Assembly (NCBI RefSeq): GCF_001507645.1
Contig: NZ_CP013909.1
Coordinates: 4,650,001-4,714,000, forward strand
Length of the DNA stretch: 64,000 bases
Direction of reading: 5' to 3'
Source of the DNA: Hymenobacter sedentarius
Lineage (GTDB): Bacteria > Bacteroidota > Bacteroidia > Cytophagales > Hymenobacteraceae
The notes below the pieces were generated by a model. That model made no database searches. It saw only the letters and a list, made by a program, of their open reading frames with translations, and was not told where the DNA came from. This document shows positions 23,851 through 31,092 of the stretch, one piece after another (position 1 is the first letter of the stretch; every line of letters starts with the position of its first letter). Position numbers and translations under genes: made by a program.

Positions 23851-24324
23851 TTATTCGTCGATTTTATCTTTTACCTGCCGCGCGCCGCGCAGGGTATGAA
23901 ATTCGCCCTGGTAGGTGCGGATGCGCAGGCGCTCTTCGATGGGCAGTTCGGTGCGTACTTTCTCGTAGCGCTGGTTGAGGCGGGCGAGTACGGTGGCGGC
24001 GTTGTCCCAGTCCTGGTAGCTCCACCGGCGGCGCTCGTCTCGCGTGGTGGCAATAAACCGCTCGTAGAGGTCGGGCAGCTCGGCGCCGCTTACCCGGGTC
24101 AGGTTCACGTCGGAGTTCAGCAGGTGCTGCTGAATGGGGTCGGAAGAAGCGGTGGTGCGGCTGGCCGCCGGTGCTGTGCGGGGCTTGGCCAGCAAATCGC
24201 CGGAAGGCCGGGCGCCGGTGAGCTCGCCGCGCTGGCGCATGCTATCGGCAGTGGTACGGGACTGGGCGTGGCCATTGAAGGGTAGACCGGCGAGAAGCAA
24301 CAAAAAGAAAGGTGCAGATTTCAT
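23851..24324 (-). CDS. Secreted hypothetical protein
   Basis: A 157-residue protein with a signal peptide (MKSAPFFLLLLAGLPFNGHAQ). A Ser/Thr/Ala-rich linker (22-62) leads into a helical C-terminal domain with WSYQDWDNAATVLARLNQRY and ERLRIRTYQGEFHTLRG. The DW...L..RY spacing recalls small periplasmic Bacteroidetes families (DUF6565-like), without certainty. Expected location: periplasm. It converges with the STAS-like gene. Confidence 0.6.
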   Translation of the reverse strand: MKSAPFFLLLLAGLPFNGHAQSRTTADSMRQRGELTGARPSGDLLAKPRTAPAASRTTASSDPIQQHLLNSDVNLTRVSGAELPDLYERFIATTRDERRRWSYQDWDNAATVLARLNQRYEKVRTELPIEERLRIRTYQGEFHTLRGARQVKDKIDE

Positions 24325-24441
24325 GAGAAAGCAGGAAGAATGTCGAGATTACGGCGGTGTTAACGCAATGAACGGGCCAACCGTATTGAAACCTGCGGTT
24401 CCGTTTCGGTTTTTTCGCCGCAATTTCGTGTTTTGCCGCTT

Positions 24442-24969
24442 ATGACTTCTGACGCCCCTACCGCGCCGCCGCGCATTGAGCCCGCCACGCTCAACGACAT
24501 CCCGACGATTATTCAGCTGGCCGAGGCTACCTGGGAGCCCACGTACCGGTTCATCATCTCGCGCGAGCAGATTGATTACATGTACCGCGTCATCTACACG
24601 CCGGCCTCGCTCAAGCGGCAGATGGCCGAGCAGCACCATTCGTTTCTGCTGGCGTACGTAGCTGGCGAGCCGGCCGGGTTTGCGTCCTTCAGCCCCCAGC
24701 CCGCCGAGGAGGATGGGGAAGCCGGCTACAAGCTGCACAAAATATACGTGCTGCCCACTCGGCAAGGCCAGGGCTTGGGCGTGCACCTCATCGAGGCCGT
24801 AGAAAACGCGGCCCGCGAAGCCGGCGGCAAGTTCCTGGACTTGAACGTGAACCGCTACAACCCCGCCATTGCCTTTTACGAGCGGCGCGGGTTTGCCCGC
24901 CACCGCGAGGTCGACGTACCCATTGGGCCCTATTTCATGAACGACTACATAATGAGAAAAGAGTTATGA
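24442..24969 (+). CDS. GNAT family N-acetyltransferase
   Basis: A 175-residue GNAT protein: IEPATLNDIPTIIQLAEATWEPTY at the start, the acetyl-CoA loop VLPTRQGQGLGVHLIEAVENAA (Q/RxxGxG/A) and the C-terminal NRYNPAIAFYERRGFARHREVDVPIG. It is closest in style to Bacteroidetes GNATs acting on small molecules or peptides; the substrate is unknown. ATG 24442 is used; an in-frame TTG 9 nt upstream is less likely. Its stop codon lies inside the left inverted repeat of the downstream element. Confidence 0.85.
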   Translation: MTSDAPTAPPRIEPATLNDIPTIIQLAEATWEPTYRFIISREQIDYMYRVIYTPASLKRQMAEQHHSFLLAYVAGEPAGFASFSPQPAEEDGEAGYKLHKIYVLPTRQGQGLGVHLIEAVENAAREAGGKFLDLNVNRYNPAIAFYERRGFARHREVDVPIGPYFMNDYIMRKEL

Positions 24970-25391
24970 GTTTCGAGTTATGAGTTGTTTTGGGCATGAA
25001 ATCAAGCATCATTCAATAGAAGACTTATGACTTTGCCTCCCGCATTGTGAAGGCATATAGGTTTCTGGAGGGTGAGCAGCGGGGATATGTGCTGTCAAAG
25101 CAGCTGTTGCGCAGCGGCACCTCGATTGGTGCCAATGTGGAGTAAGCACTGGCCGCTAGCTCAACTACCGATTTCATCCATAAACTCAACATTGCCGCCA
25201 AAGAAGCTTGCGAAACTTCCTACTGATTGCGCCTGCTACGAAATAATGACTATCTGCCCCAGGCTGCCTTTGACTCCATTCACGCCCATAGTACCGAAAT
25301 CATCAAGATTTTGTCCAGCATTCTCATAACCACCAAAGCCAACACAAATTCGAAGCCCAACTCATAATTCATAATTACCAACTCATAACTC
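24961..25391. mobile_element. Inverted-heptamer-repeat unit carrying a broken four-helix-bundle gene
   Basis: The left end (24961-24987) consists of GAGTTAT-type heptamers; the right end (25358-25391) carries their reverse complement. GAGTTATGAGTT at 24961-24972 is exactly inverted as AACTCATAACTC at 25380-25391, and an inner 13-mer (24975-24987 with 25358-25370) matches 12 of 13. The ends enclose the pseudogene at 24996-25367. The left end overlaps the GNAT stop codon and the right end stops 9 bp before the CDGSH gene. There is no transposase inside. Confidence 0.5.
24996..25367 (+). pseudogene. Four-helix-bundle (23S rRNA intervening-sequence-type) protein, three nonsense codons
   Basis: Reading from ATG 24996 in one frame to TAA 25365-25367 gives 123 codons that match the family closely: YDFASRIVKAYRFLEGEQRG, then VLSKQLLRSGTSIGANVE, DFIHKLNIAAKEACETSY, LRLLRNNDYL and TEIIKILSSIL. 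Three stops interrupt it: TAG at 25017, TAA at 25143 and TGA at 25224. Each stands where the family usually has Glu, Glu and Trp, and each is one base from those codons. No frameshift is present. The family also includes the Avd accessory protein of diversity-generating retroelements; no reverse transcriptase is near. Confidence 0.85.
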
Positions 25392-25400
25392 AACCACCCC

Positions 25401-25625
25401 ATGCCCACCAAAATCACCGTTCTTTCCAATGGCTCCCTCCGCGTAGAGGGCGAAGACATTGAAATAGTTGACGCCGAAGGCCAGCCGTACGGGCTGGGCG
25501 GCCGCCAGCGCGTCAGCATCTGCCGCTGCGGCCTGTCGAAGCAAAAGCCTTTCTGCGACGGCTCGCACAAAGGCCATTTTGAGCACGCCGCCGTGGCGTT
25601 TGATTTGCCCGCGCCCAAGGTTTAG
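25401..25625 (+). CDS. CDGSH iron-sulfur domain protein
   Basis: A 74-residue protein with a single CDGSH [2Fe-2S] motif: Cys41, Cys43, Cys52 and His56 (CRCGLSKQKPFCDGSH). The three-Cys, one-His ligation is characteristic of MitoNEET-like redox or cluster-transfer proteins. It is cytoplasmic with no membrane anchor, the usual bacterial short form. It begins 9 bp after the right inverted repeat of the pseudogene element, so that element now forms its upstream region. Confidence 0.9.
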   Translation: MPTKITVLSNGSLRVEGEDIEIVDAEGQPYGLGGRQRVSICRCGLSKQKPFCDGSHKGHFEHAAVAFDLPAPKV

Positions 25626-25709
25626 CTCTAGCAGTTGGCCTGTGTCATTCGTTAGCAGGACCTGGAATTATTAGCTCTACCTGCGATAACTAAGACCCAA
25701 AAGACTAAT

Positions 25710-25744
25710 AAAAAAGCGCCTGCTGAATCAGCAGGCGCTTTTTT
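25710..25744. terminator. Bidirectional terminator between the CDGSH gene and the first S8 protease gene
   Basis: A perfect 17-bp palindrome (AAAAAAGCGCCTGCTGA and its complement) with A-run and T-run ends, between converging genes. Its core resembles the terminator of the second S8 gene at 27346-27379. Confidence 0.85.
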
Positions 25745-25781
25745 GCTTTTAGCAGCCAGCGTTAGCCGGCCCCGGGGGTGC

Positions 25782-27179
25782 TTAGAAGGTGCTCACGTTG
25801 AGGCGACCGCCGGTTACGCACTTGCCCGTCAGCGAAGGCGTAGCCGTGGTGCTGCTCAGGATAGCGTTTTTAATGGTGGCAGCGGAAGACCCCGGGTGCG
25901 TGGAGGCATACAGGGCCACAGCGCCGGTCACGTGCGGCGTGGCCATGGACGTGCCGCTGTACGACTCGTAGATGCTGTACGCGGTGCTCGACCAGATGCC
26001 TTGGCCTGGAGCCCCAAGGTCAACCTTGGTGGCCCCGTAGTTGGAGAACGTGGACAGAGCGCCCGTGGAAGTAATAGCGGCTACGGCAATTACGTTGGGC
26101 AAATCAATGTTCGAAGGCTGGTTGTCTACCAAGTCGTTGTTGTCGCCTACGCCGTCGCTGCCGCCGTTGCCGGCTGCGGCCACAAACAGGATGTTCTGGG
26201 TATTGGCGCGTTTCACGGCGTCGTACAAGGCTTGCGAAAAGCCGCCGCCGCCCCAGGAGTTGTTGCTGGCCACGATGTTCAGGCCGTGGCGGCTTTTCAG
26301 GTCGTTGAGGTAGTCCACCGCTTTCACGGCGTTGGCCGTGGTACCACCGCGGCGGCCCAGGAATTTGCAAGAAATAAGGGTCGTGCTCCAATTCATGCCG
26401 GCCACGCCCTGGCCGTTGTTGGCATTCGCGCCGATGGTACCAGATACGTGGGTGCCGTGGTCGTCGAGGCTACCACGCGTACCACCATCATAGATGGAGT
26501 TGTTGTTGCCGTCGAAGTCCCAGCCGTGGATGTCGTCGATGAAGCCGTTGCCGTCGTTGTCCACGCCGTCGGCGGGGTCGAAGGGGTTGGTCCAGACCTG
26601 GCCGGTCAGGTCGGGGTGGTCAAACTGGATGCCCTCGTCGATGACGCCGAGCACCACCGAAGCCGAACCGGTGTGGCCGGCGGCCCAAGCTGTTGACGCC
26701 TGGCTACCGTACTGGTTGGCAGCATCCATGCCCCAGAGCGAGCCATTGGCCACATACGTGTCGTTTGTGACTGCGGTATGCGTGTAGATGTAGTTGGGCT
26801 CCGCGTACTCTACTTCCTCGCCCCGGAGCCGGCCAATGGCCTCGGCAGCAGCCAGTGGCGTGTGCACCAGCAGCAGGGCTTCTTTTTCGCCGGCGCGCTC
26901 CATGGCTTTGGTCAGGATGCGTTCAGTTACTACTCCATTTATATTGGACAGGGCAGCTGCCTTGGCCGAAGGCGAAGCGCCTGCTTTGAACTTCACCAGC
27001 ACCTCGTTGGGCACATAATTGAGTCCCGGTTCATCTTGGGTACCAGCTAAGCTGCTTACTTCAGTTGAGGTAGACGCTGGAGTTTCTGCGATTTTTTCGC
27101 AACTCGCTAACGCGAAAACTGACACGAGAGCCGCAGCCAATACGCGATGGCCGGCAAAGGCGAGGTTATTGACTTTCAT
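25782..27179 (-). CDS. S8 (subtilisin-family) serine protease lipoprotein, copy 1
   Basis: A 465-residue lipoprotein: lipobox LASC with Cys27, a linker, a fervidolysin-like propeptide (YVPNEVLVKFKAGASPSAKAA) at about 55-135, then the subtilisin domain with Asp in VLGVIDEGIQFDHPDL, His in DDHGTHVSGTIGA and Ser in GTSMATPHVTGAVALYAS. All three catalytic residues are present. The protein ends at GGRLNVSTF without a sorting domain. ATG 27179 is chosen because it starts the lipoprotein signal; an ATG at 27281 lies in AT-rich DNA. It is a tandem paralogue of the gene at 27414-28808. Confidence 0.9.
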   Translation of the reverse strand: MKVNNLAFAGHRVLAAALVSVFALASCEKIAETPASTSTEVSSLAGTQDEPGLNYVPNEVLVKFKAGASPSAKAAALSNINGVVTERILTKAMERAGEKEALLLVHTPLAAAEAIGRLRGEEVEYAEPNYIYTHTAVTNDTYVANGSLWGMDAANQYGSQASTAWAAGHTGSASVVLGVIDEGIQFDHPDLTGQVWTNPFDPADGVDNDGNGFIDDIHGWDFDGNNNSIYDGGTRGSLDDHGTHVSGTIGANANNGQGVAGMNWSTTLISCKFLGRRGGTTANAVKAVDYLNDLKSRHGLNIVASNNSWGGGGFSQALYDAVKRANTQNILFVAAAGNGGSDGVGDNNDLVDNQPSNIDLPNVIAVAAITSTGALSTFSNYGATKVDLGAPGQGIWSSTAYSIYESYSGTSMATPHVTGAVALYASTHPGSSAATIKNAILSSTTATPSLTGKCVTGGRLNVSTF

Positions 27180-27345
27180 AGTTAGGGCTGTATAAAATTT
27201 GTGAATAGAGATAAAAGCTAAATTCCATGCACTAATAAAGTTACCATATTTTATCAATTGTTTCGCATTTTGATAAATCAAGTTTTTTATAATATTATTT
27301 ATACAATCTACTCTTTACATGTTTCGTAAGCTGGGCATTGGGCAT

Positions 27346-27379
27346 AAAAAAACGCCTGCTTATTGAGCAGGCGTTTTTT
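27346..27379 (-). terminator. Terminator of S8 protease copy 2
   Basis: AAAAAAACGCCTGCT (27346-27360) pairs with AGCAGGCGTTTTTT (27366-27379). On the minus strand a T-run follows the stem. It lies 35 bp past the stop of copy 2. Confidence 0.8.
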
Positions 27380-27413
27380 CTGATGCTTGGCTTTAACTGC
27401 CAAACAACAAGGC

Positions 27414-28808
27414 TTAGAAGGTGCTCACATTGAGGCGACCGCCGGTTACGCACTTGCCCGTCAGCGAAGGCGTAGGCGTGGTGCTGCTCAGGATAGCGTT
27501 TTTAATGGTGGCAGCGGAAGACCCCGGGTGAGTGGAGGCATACAGGGCCACAGCGCCGGTCACGTGCGGCGTGGCCATGGACGTGCCGTTGTACGACTCG
27601 TAGATACTGTAGGCCGTGCTCGACCAGATGCCCGAGCCGGGCGCGCCCAGGTCAACCGTAGTCGCGCCGTAGTTGGAGAACGACGACTTAGCACCGCCCG
27701 ACGTGATGGCGGCCACGGCGATGACGTTGGGCAGGTCCATGTTGGAAGGGTAGCTGGCCACGGCGTCGTTGTCGTCGCCCACGCCGTCGCTGCCGCCGTT
27801 GCCGGCTGCGGCCACGAACAAGATGTTCTGGGTATTGGCACGGTTCACGGCATCATACAGGGCCTGCGAAAAGCCGCCGCCACCCCAGGAGTTGTTGCTG
27901 GCCACGATGTTCATGCTGTGGCGCGTTTTCAGGTCGTTCAGGTAGTCCACCGCTTTCACGGCGTTGGCCGTGGTGCCGCCGCGGCGGCCCAGGAATTTGC
28001 AAGAAATAAGGGTCGTGCTCCAGTTCATGCCGGCCACGCCCTGGCCGTTGTTGGCTTTGGCGCCGATGGTGCCCGACACGTGCGTGCCGTGGTCGTCTAC
28101 GCCGCCATTAGTACCGCCGTCGTAGATGGAGTTGTTGTTGCCGTCGAAGTCCCAGCCGTGGATGTCGTCGATGTAGCCGTTGTTGTCGTTGTCCACGCCG
28201 TCGGCGGGGTCGAAGGGGTTGGTCCAGACCTGGCCGGTCAGGTCGGGGTGGTCAAACTGGATGCCCTCGTCGATGACGCCGAGCACCACCGAAGCCGAAC
28301 CGGTGTGCCCGGCAGCCCAGGCCGTCGAGGCTTGGCTGCCGTACACGTTGCCGTCCATGCCCCACAGCGAGCCATTGGCCACGTAGGTGTCGTTGGTTGC
28401 GGCAGAGTGCGTGTAGATGTAGTTGGGCTCCGCGTACTCCACTTCTTCGCCCCGGAGGCGGCCGATGGCTTCGGCAGCAGCCAGCGGGGTGCGTACCAGC
28501 AGCAGGGCTTCTTTTTCGCCGGCCCGCTGCATGGCCTTGGTCAGGATGGTTTCGGCCACCTGTCCATTTACGCGGGACAGGGCCGCTGCTCTGGCCGTAG
28601 CCGAAGTACCGGCTTTGAACTTCACCAGTACCTCGTTGGCCACATAATTGACACCGGGCTGGCCGTAGGCATCGGCCGAACTCGTAACGGTGCTCACCGT
28701 GGAGGCGGGAGATTCAACGTTCTTCTCGCAGCTCGCCAAAGCGAAGGCAGAAAACAGGGCCGCAGCCATCAGGGGTTTGCCGGTTAAGGCGGGGTAATTG
28801 AATTTCAT
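27414..28808 (-). CDS. S8 (subtilisin-family) serine protease lipoprotein, copy 2
   Basis: A 464-residue lipoprotein with the same layout as copy 1: lipobox LASC (Cys27), propeptide YVANEVLVKFKAGTSATARAA and a catalytic domain with Asp, His (DDHGTHVSG) and Ser (GTSMATPHV) intact. It is near-identical to copy 1 over the catalytic domain and C terminus, and diverges mainly in the signal, the linker and a few loops (for example GDDNDAVASYPSNMDLPN against GDNNDLVDNQPSNIDLPN). Predicted cell-surface or periplasmic protease. The two genes arose by a tandem duplication that appears to include the terminator. Confidence 0.9.
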   Translation of the reverse strand: MKFNYPALTGKPLMAAALFSAFALASCEKNVESPASTVSTVTSSADAYGQPGVNYVANEVLVKFKAGTSATARAAALSRVNGQVAETILTKAMQRAGEKEALLLVRTPLAAAEAIGRLRGEEVEYAEPNYIYTHSAATNDTYVANGSLWGMDGNVYGSQASTAWAAGHTGSASVVLGVIDEGIQFDHPDLTGQVWTNPFDPADGVDNDNNGYIDDIHGWDFDGNNNSIYDGGTNGGVDDHGTHVSGTIGAKANNGQGVAGMNWSTTLISCKFLGRRGGTTANAVKAVDYLNDLKTRHSMNIVASNNSWGGGGFSQALYDAVNRANTQNILFVAAAGNGGSDGVGDDNDAVASYPSNMDLPNVIAVAAITSGGAKSSFSNYGATTVDLGAPGSGIWSSTAYSIYESYNGTSMATPHVTGAVALYASTHPGSSAATIKNAILSSTTPTPSLTGKCVTGGRLNVSTF

Positions 28809-29194
28809 AAATGTGATTTTTTTTGGGGGTGACTAAAAAAAATTTGTTTGTGTGGTGGTTGAAAGACTGTGGTAATGTATGATTTAATTTTCCATATCAA
28901 TATCTTTTCATCAAAATTCGAGTGAAAAATTATCAAATGATTAATAAATTAAATTATTTAATAAAATACTTCAACCATTAATCACTACAGAGGAGATTAA
29001 CAACTTTCCGTGGTCAACCACTGACTTCAAACCCCTCCTCAAATGCACAAAACCTTTTTAGCCAAGGTCCGTATGGGGGCGACTTTTAGCGCCCCAAGGG
29101 CTTTTTCTAGTGCTCCAAACGGGTTTTGATGGCGCAGCCGGGCATGGGCCCTGCTCTTTAGGCACGACCACGGCTACTTCCCTCCGGGTGGCGC
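28809..29194. other. AT-rich intergenic region upstream of S8 copy 2
   Basis: About 190 bp next to the protease start (28809-29000) are very AT-rich and probably hold its promoter, though no exact TAnnTTTG site was found. The remainder (29000-29194) is GC-rich and shows no convincing gene. Confidence 0.4.
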
Positions 29195-30250
29195 TTACGC
29201 GGGCTTGGCGCCGGCCCCGAGCATGAGCCACAGGTTCTGGCGCACCACGTCGCCCATCGAGTCGCATTTATTGAATGCCTCGGTGCGGTGGTAGCGGTTG
29301 AGCTCGGCTTTGAGCTGGGCTACTTTGTCGGGCGGGGCCAAGTTGTGGCGGCGCATCACGTCGAGCAAGTCGCGCAGGCGGTGGCGCTCGGCGCGGGCGC
29401 GGCGGGCCATCAGGGCGCGCTCTTCGGTTTGGTACTGGCGCAGGGTTTCGGGCTTGAGCAGGCGGGCGCACATCTCCACCACGGCGGCGTTGTCCTTGAA
29501 AAACTGCGGCAGGTACATTATCCGGCGGCCCTCGTAGCTCTGCTGGTCGAAGTCGATGGCCCGCACGCGGTACTGCTCGTCCTCGAAGTCGGGCGTGACG
29601 TCGATAACGTAGTTGTACGCCCGCATGTCGCCGAGCAGGCGCACGAAGCAGCGCTCGTTGAATTTGACGAACTCCTTGGCAATGCGCACTTGGTTGATGT
29701 GGGGCTGGCTCAGCCGCAAGCGAATGAAGTCGTCGCCGGGAATGCCGGCGATGTGCTCTTCGATGAGCGTGTCGCCGTGCACCAGGAAGTTCATGGAATT
29801 GGGCGACAGCAGGTGCTCTAGCTCGAGGCCGTAGAGGCGCGAGGCATCGGCCTTCTTCACGTAGAAGTAGTCGTAGTTGTCGTTGAACTGGTTGACGATG
29901 CGCACCCGAAACGGGTTAGAATTGCCGAACTGGCAGTAGTCGATGCGGTCGGCAATGAGGTGCTCGGTAAACGAGAGGTCGCCGGCCGTTTTCAGCAGCG
30001 CGTACACTTCGGTGAGGCCCTGGCTGAGCTCGCGCAGCGCCTGGGGCTCAAAAAACACCGTTTGCCATAGCGTATCGTGCCCCGTGCGGTCGAGCAGCGG
30101 AAAGGAGTTGCTGAAGTGCCGCAGGTCCTCGTAGGTAATGGGCAGCGGCGCTTCCCGGTCGTAATCGCGCAGATACTGGCGCAGTTCCGGTGTGAGGGGA
30201 TAAGACGGCTTTTTGCGGGAGATGTCCAAGAGAGGGTACCTAACTGACAA
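29195..30250 (-). CDS. Hypothetical protein with protein-kinase-like signature
   Basis: A 351-residue cytoplasmic protein I cannot assign to a named family. Visible kinase-like features in order: a strand with Lys132/Lys133 (YDYFYVKKADASRLYGLELEHLL), a hinge-like FLVHGDTLIEEHIAGI (156-170), then GDMRAYNYVID with Asp208 and Asn213 at the HRDxxxxN spacing, and RAIDFDQQ with Asp233 in the DFG position. The C terminus (about 255-330) is Arg-rich and helical. A phosphotransferase or pseudokinase role is inferred; the substrate is unknown. No partner gene is adjacent. Confidence 0.6.
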   Translation of the reverse strand: MSVRYPLLDISRKKPSYPLTPELRQYLRDYDREAPLPITYEDLRHFSNSFPLLDRTGHDTLWQTVFFEPQALRELSQGLTEVYALLKTAGDLSFTEHLIADRIDYCQFGNSNPFRVRIVNQFNDNYDYFYVKKADASRLYGLELEHLLSPNSMNFLVHGDTLIEEHIAGIPGDDFIRLRLSQPHINQVRIAKEFVKFNERCFVRLLGDMRAYNYVIDVTPDFEDEQYRVRAIDFDQQSYEGRRIMYLPQFFKDNAAVVEMCARLLKPETLRQYQTEERALMARRARAERHRLRDLLDVMRRHNLAPPDKVAQLKAELNRYHRTEAFNKCDSMGDVVRQNLWLMLGAGAKPA

Positions 30251-31092
30251 ATTGGAGAAAACAACAAAATACTCTGTTACTTTTAAGGGTCTAGCACTTA
30301 TTCAGGCCAATTAATGCTACGCAACCAGTCAATTCTGATGGTTCTTGGCGACGTACGGATGCTGTCAATAAAGCGTGCCGTGTGCTACCGCAATAGCATG
30401 AAAGCATTATCGGCAAACCAATCATCGTGTAGAGAAGCTCTGAAAACTCTTTTGCCAAACGCTTAATTAACGGTCATTCAGAGCCGCCGAAGCAACTTTC
30501 AAAAGCCGGATTAGCTAACTATTAGATTCATAATACCCTCAAAATAAACAGGTAAGGCTAAAAAGCATTGGTCACTTTTTATTAGGTGGCACCAACTTTT
30601 CCGTTTACTGTTGGCAATTGCTTACTTTTGGTCAAGAGCTACAAGTTGGGCGAATAGGTTCAACGCGGTAATTAGTTAACCCGTTGATATATTGAAGCAA
30701 TTAGGTTGGAAGTGCAGGTAGGTGCTGACACAGCAAATTTTATCCTCGAGATAGAAACCGTTGCTGGGGCTGATGTCAAATTGATAAGGGCTGGTGCTGC
30801 TATGGCGTAGCAGCTACAATGCGATTTGGCACCGATGCGGTCGGGAGATGGTCGCGCTGGCTCTCGTGGTACCGCTTTTATGCTTTATCGCATTCTTTTC
30901 TTGCGGCCAATATCCGAGCTTCCATTCCATTTTTTTATACTCCTGGAGTGGTGACTTTTATGCTGACCAAACATAGCGGTTCTCAATAGTATGCAAACAA
31001 GCAGCAATGACTACCGCCTTAAAAATGATAATACTTGCGTGCCCTTTGCTAGTTTTACACCCTCACCTTCTCTTCACCAACCAAACAATTCA
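30251..31092. other. 840-bp intergenic region before susC
   Basis: No gene is convincing here. A TACTTTTG element (30623-30630) matches the -7 consensus but has no well-placed TTG; if used, the susC leader would be about 450 nt. No cobalamin- or other known riboswitch signature was recognised. A 60-codon frame at 30794-30976 has a hydrophobic stretch but no other support. Confidence 0.4.

Noticed and set aside
24996..25367. Avd of a diversity-generating retroelement
   Set aside because: No reverse transcriptase, template repeat or variable-repeat target is nearby; the sequence fits the rRNA intervening-sequence protein family.
27387..28787. 466-codon open frame antisense to S8 protease copy 2
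   Set aside because: A shadow of the GC-rich protease gene: Val/Gly/Arg/His-rich composition with no domain, while the opposite strand has an intact catalytic triad.
30794..30976. 60-codon frame with a hydrophobic stretch upstream of susC
   Set aside because: No signal other than being open; probably chance in the non-coding region.
30631..31092. Cobalamin or other known riboswitch before susC
   Set aside because: No conserved box of the cobalamin, TPP or SAM classes could be recognised.
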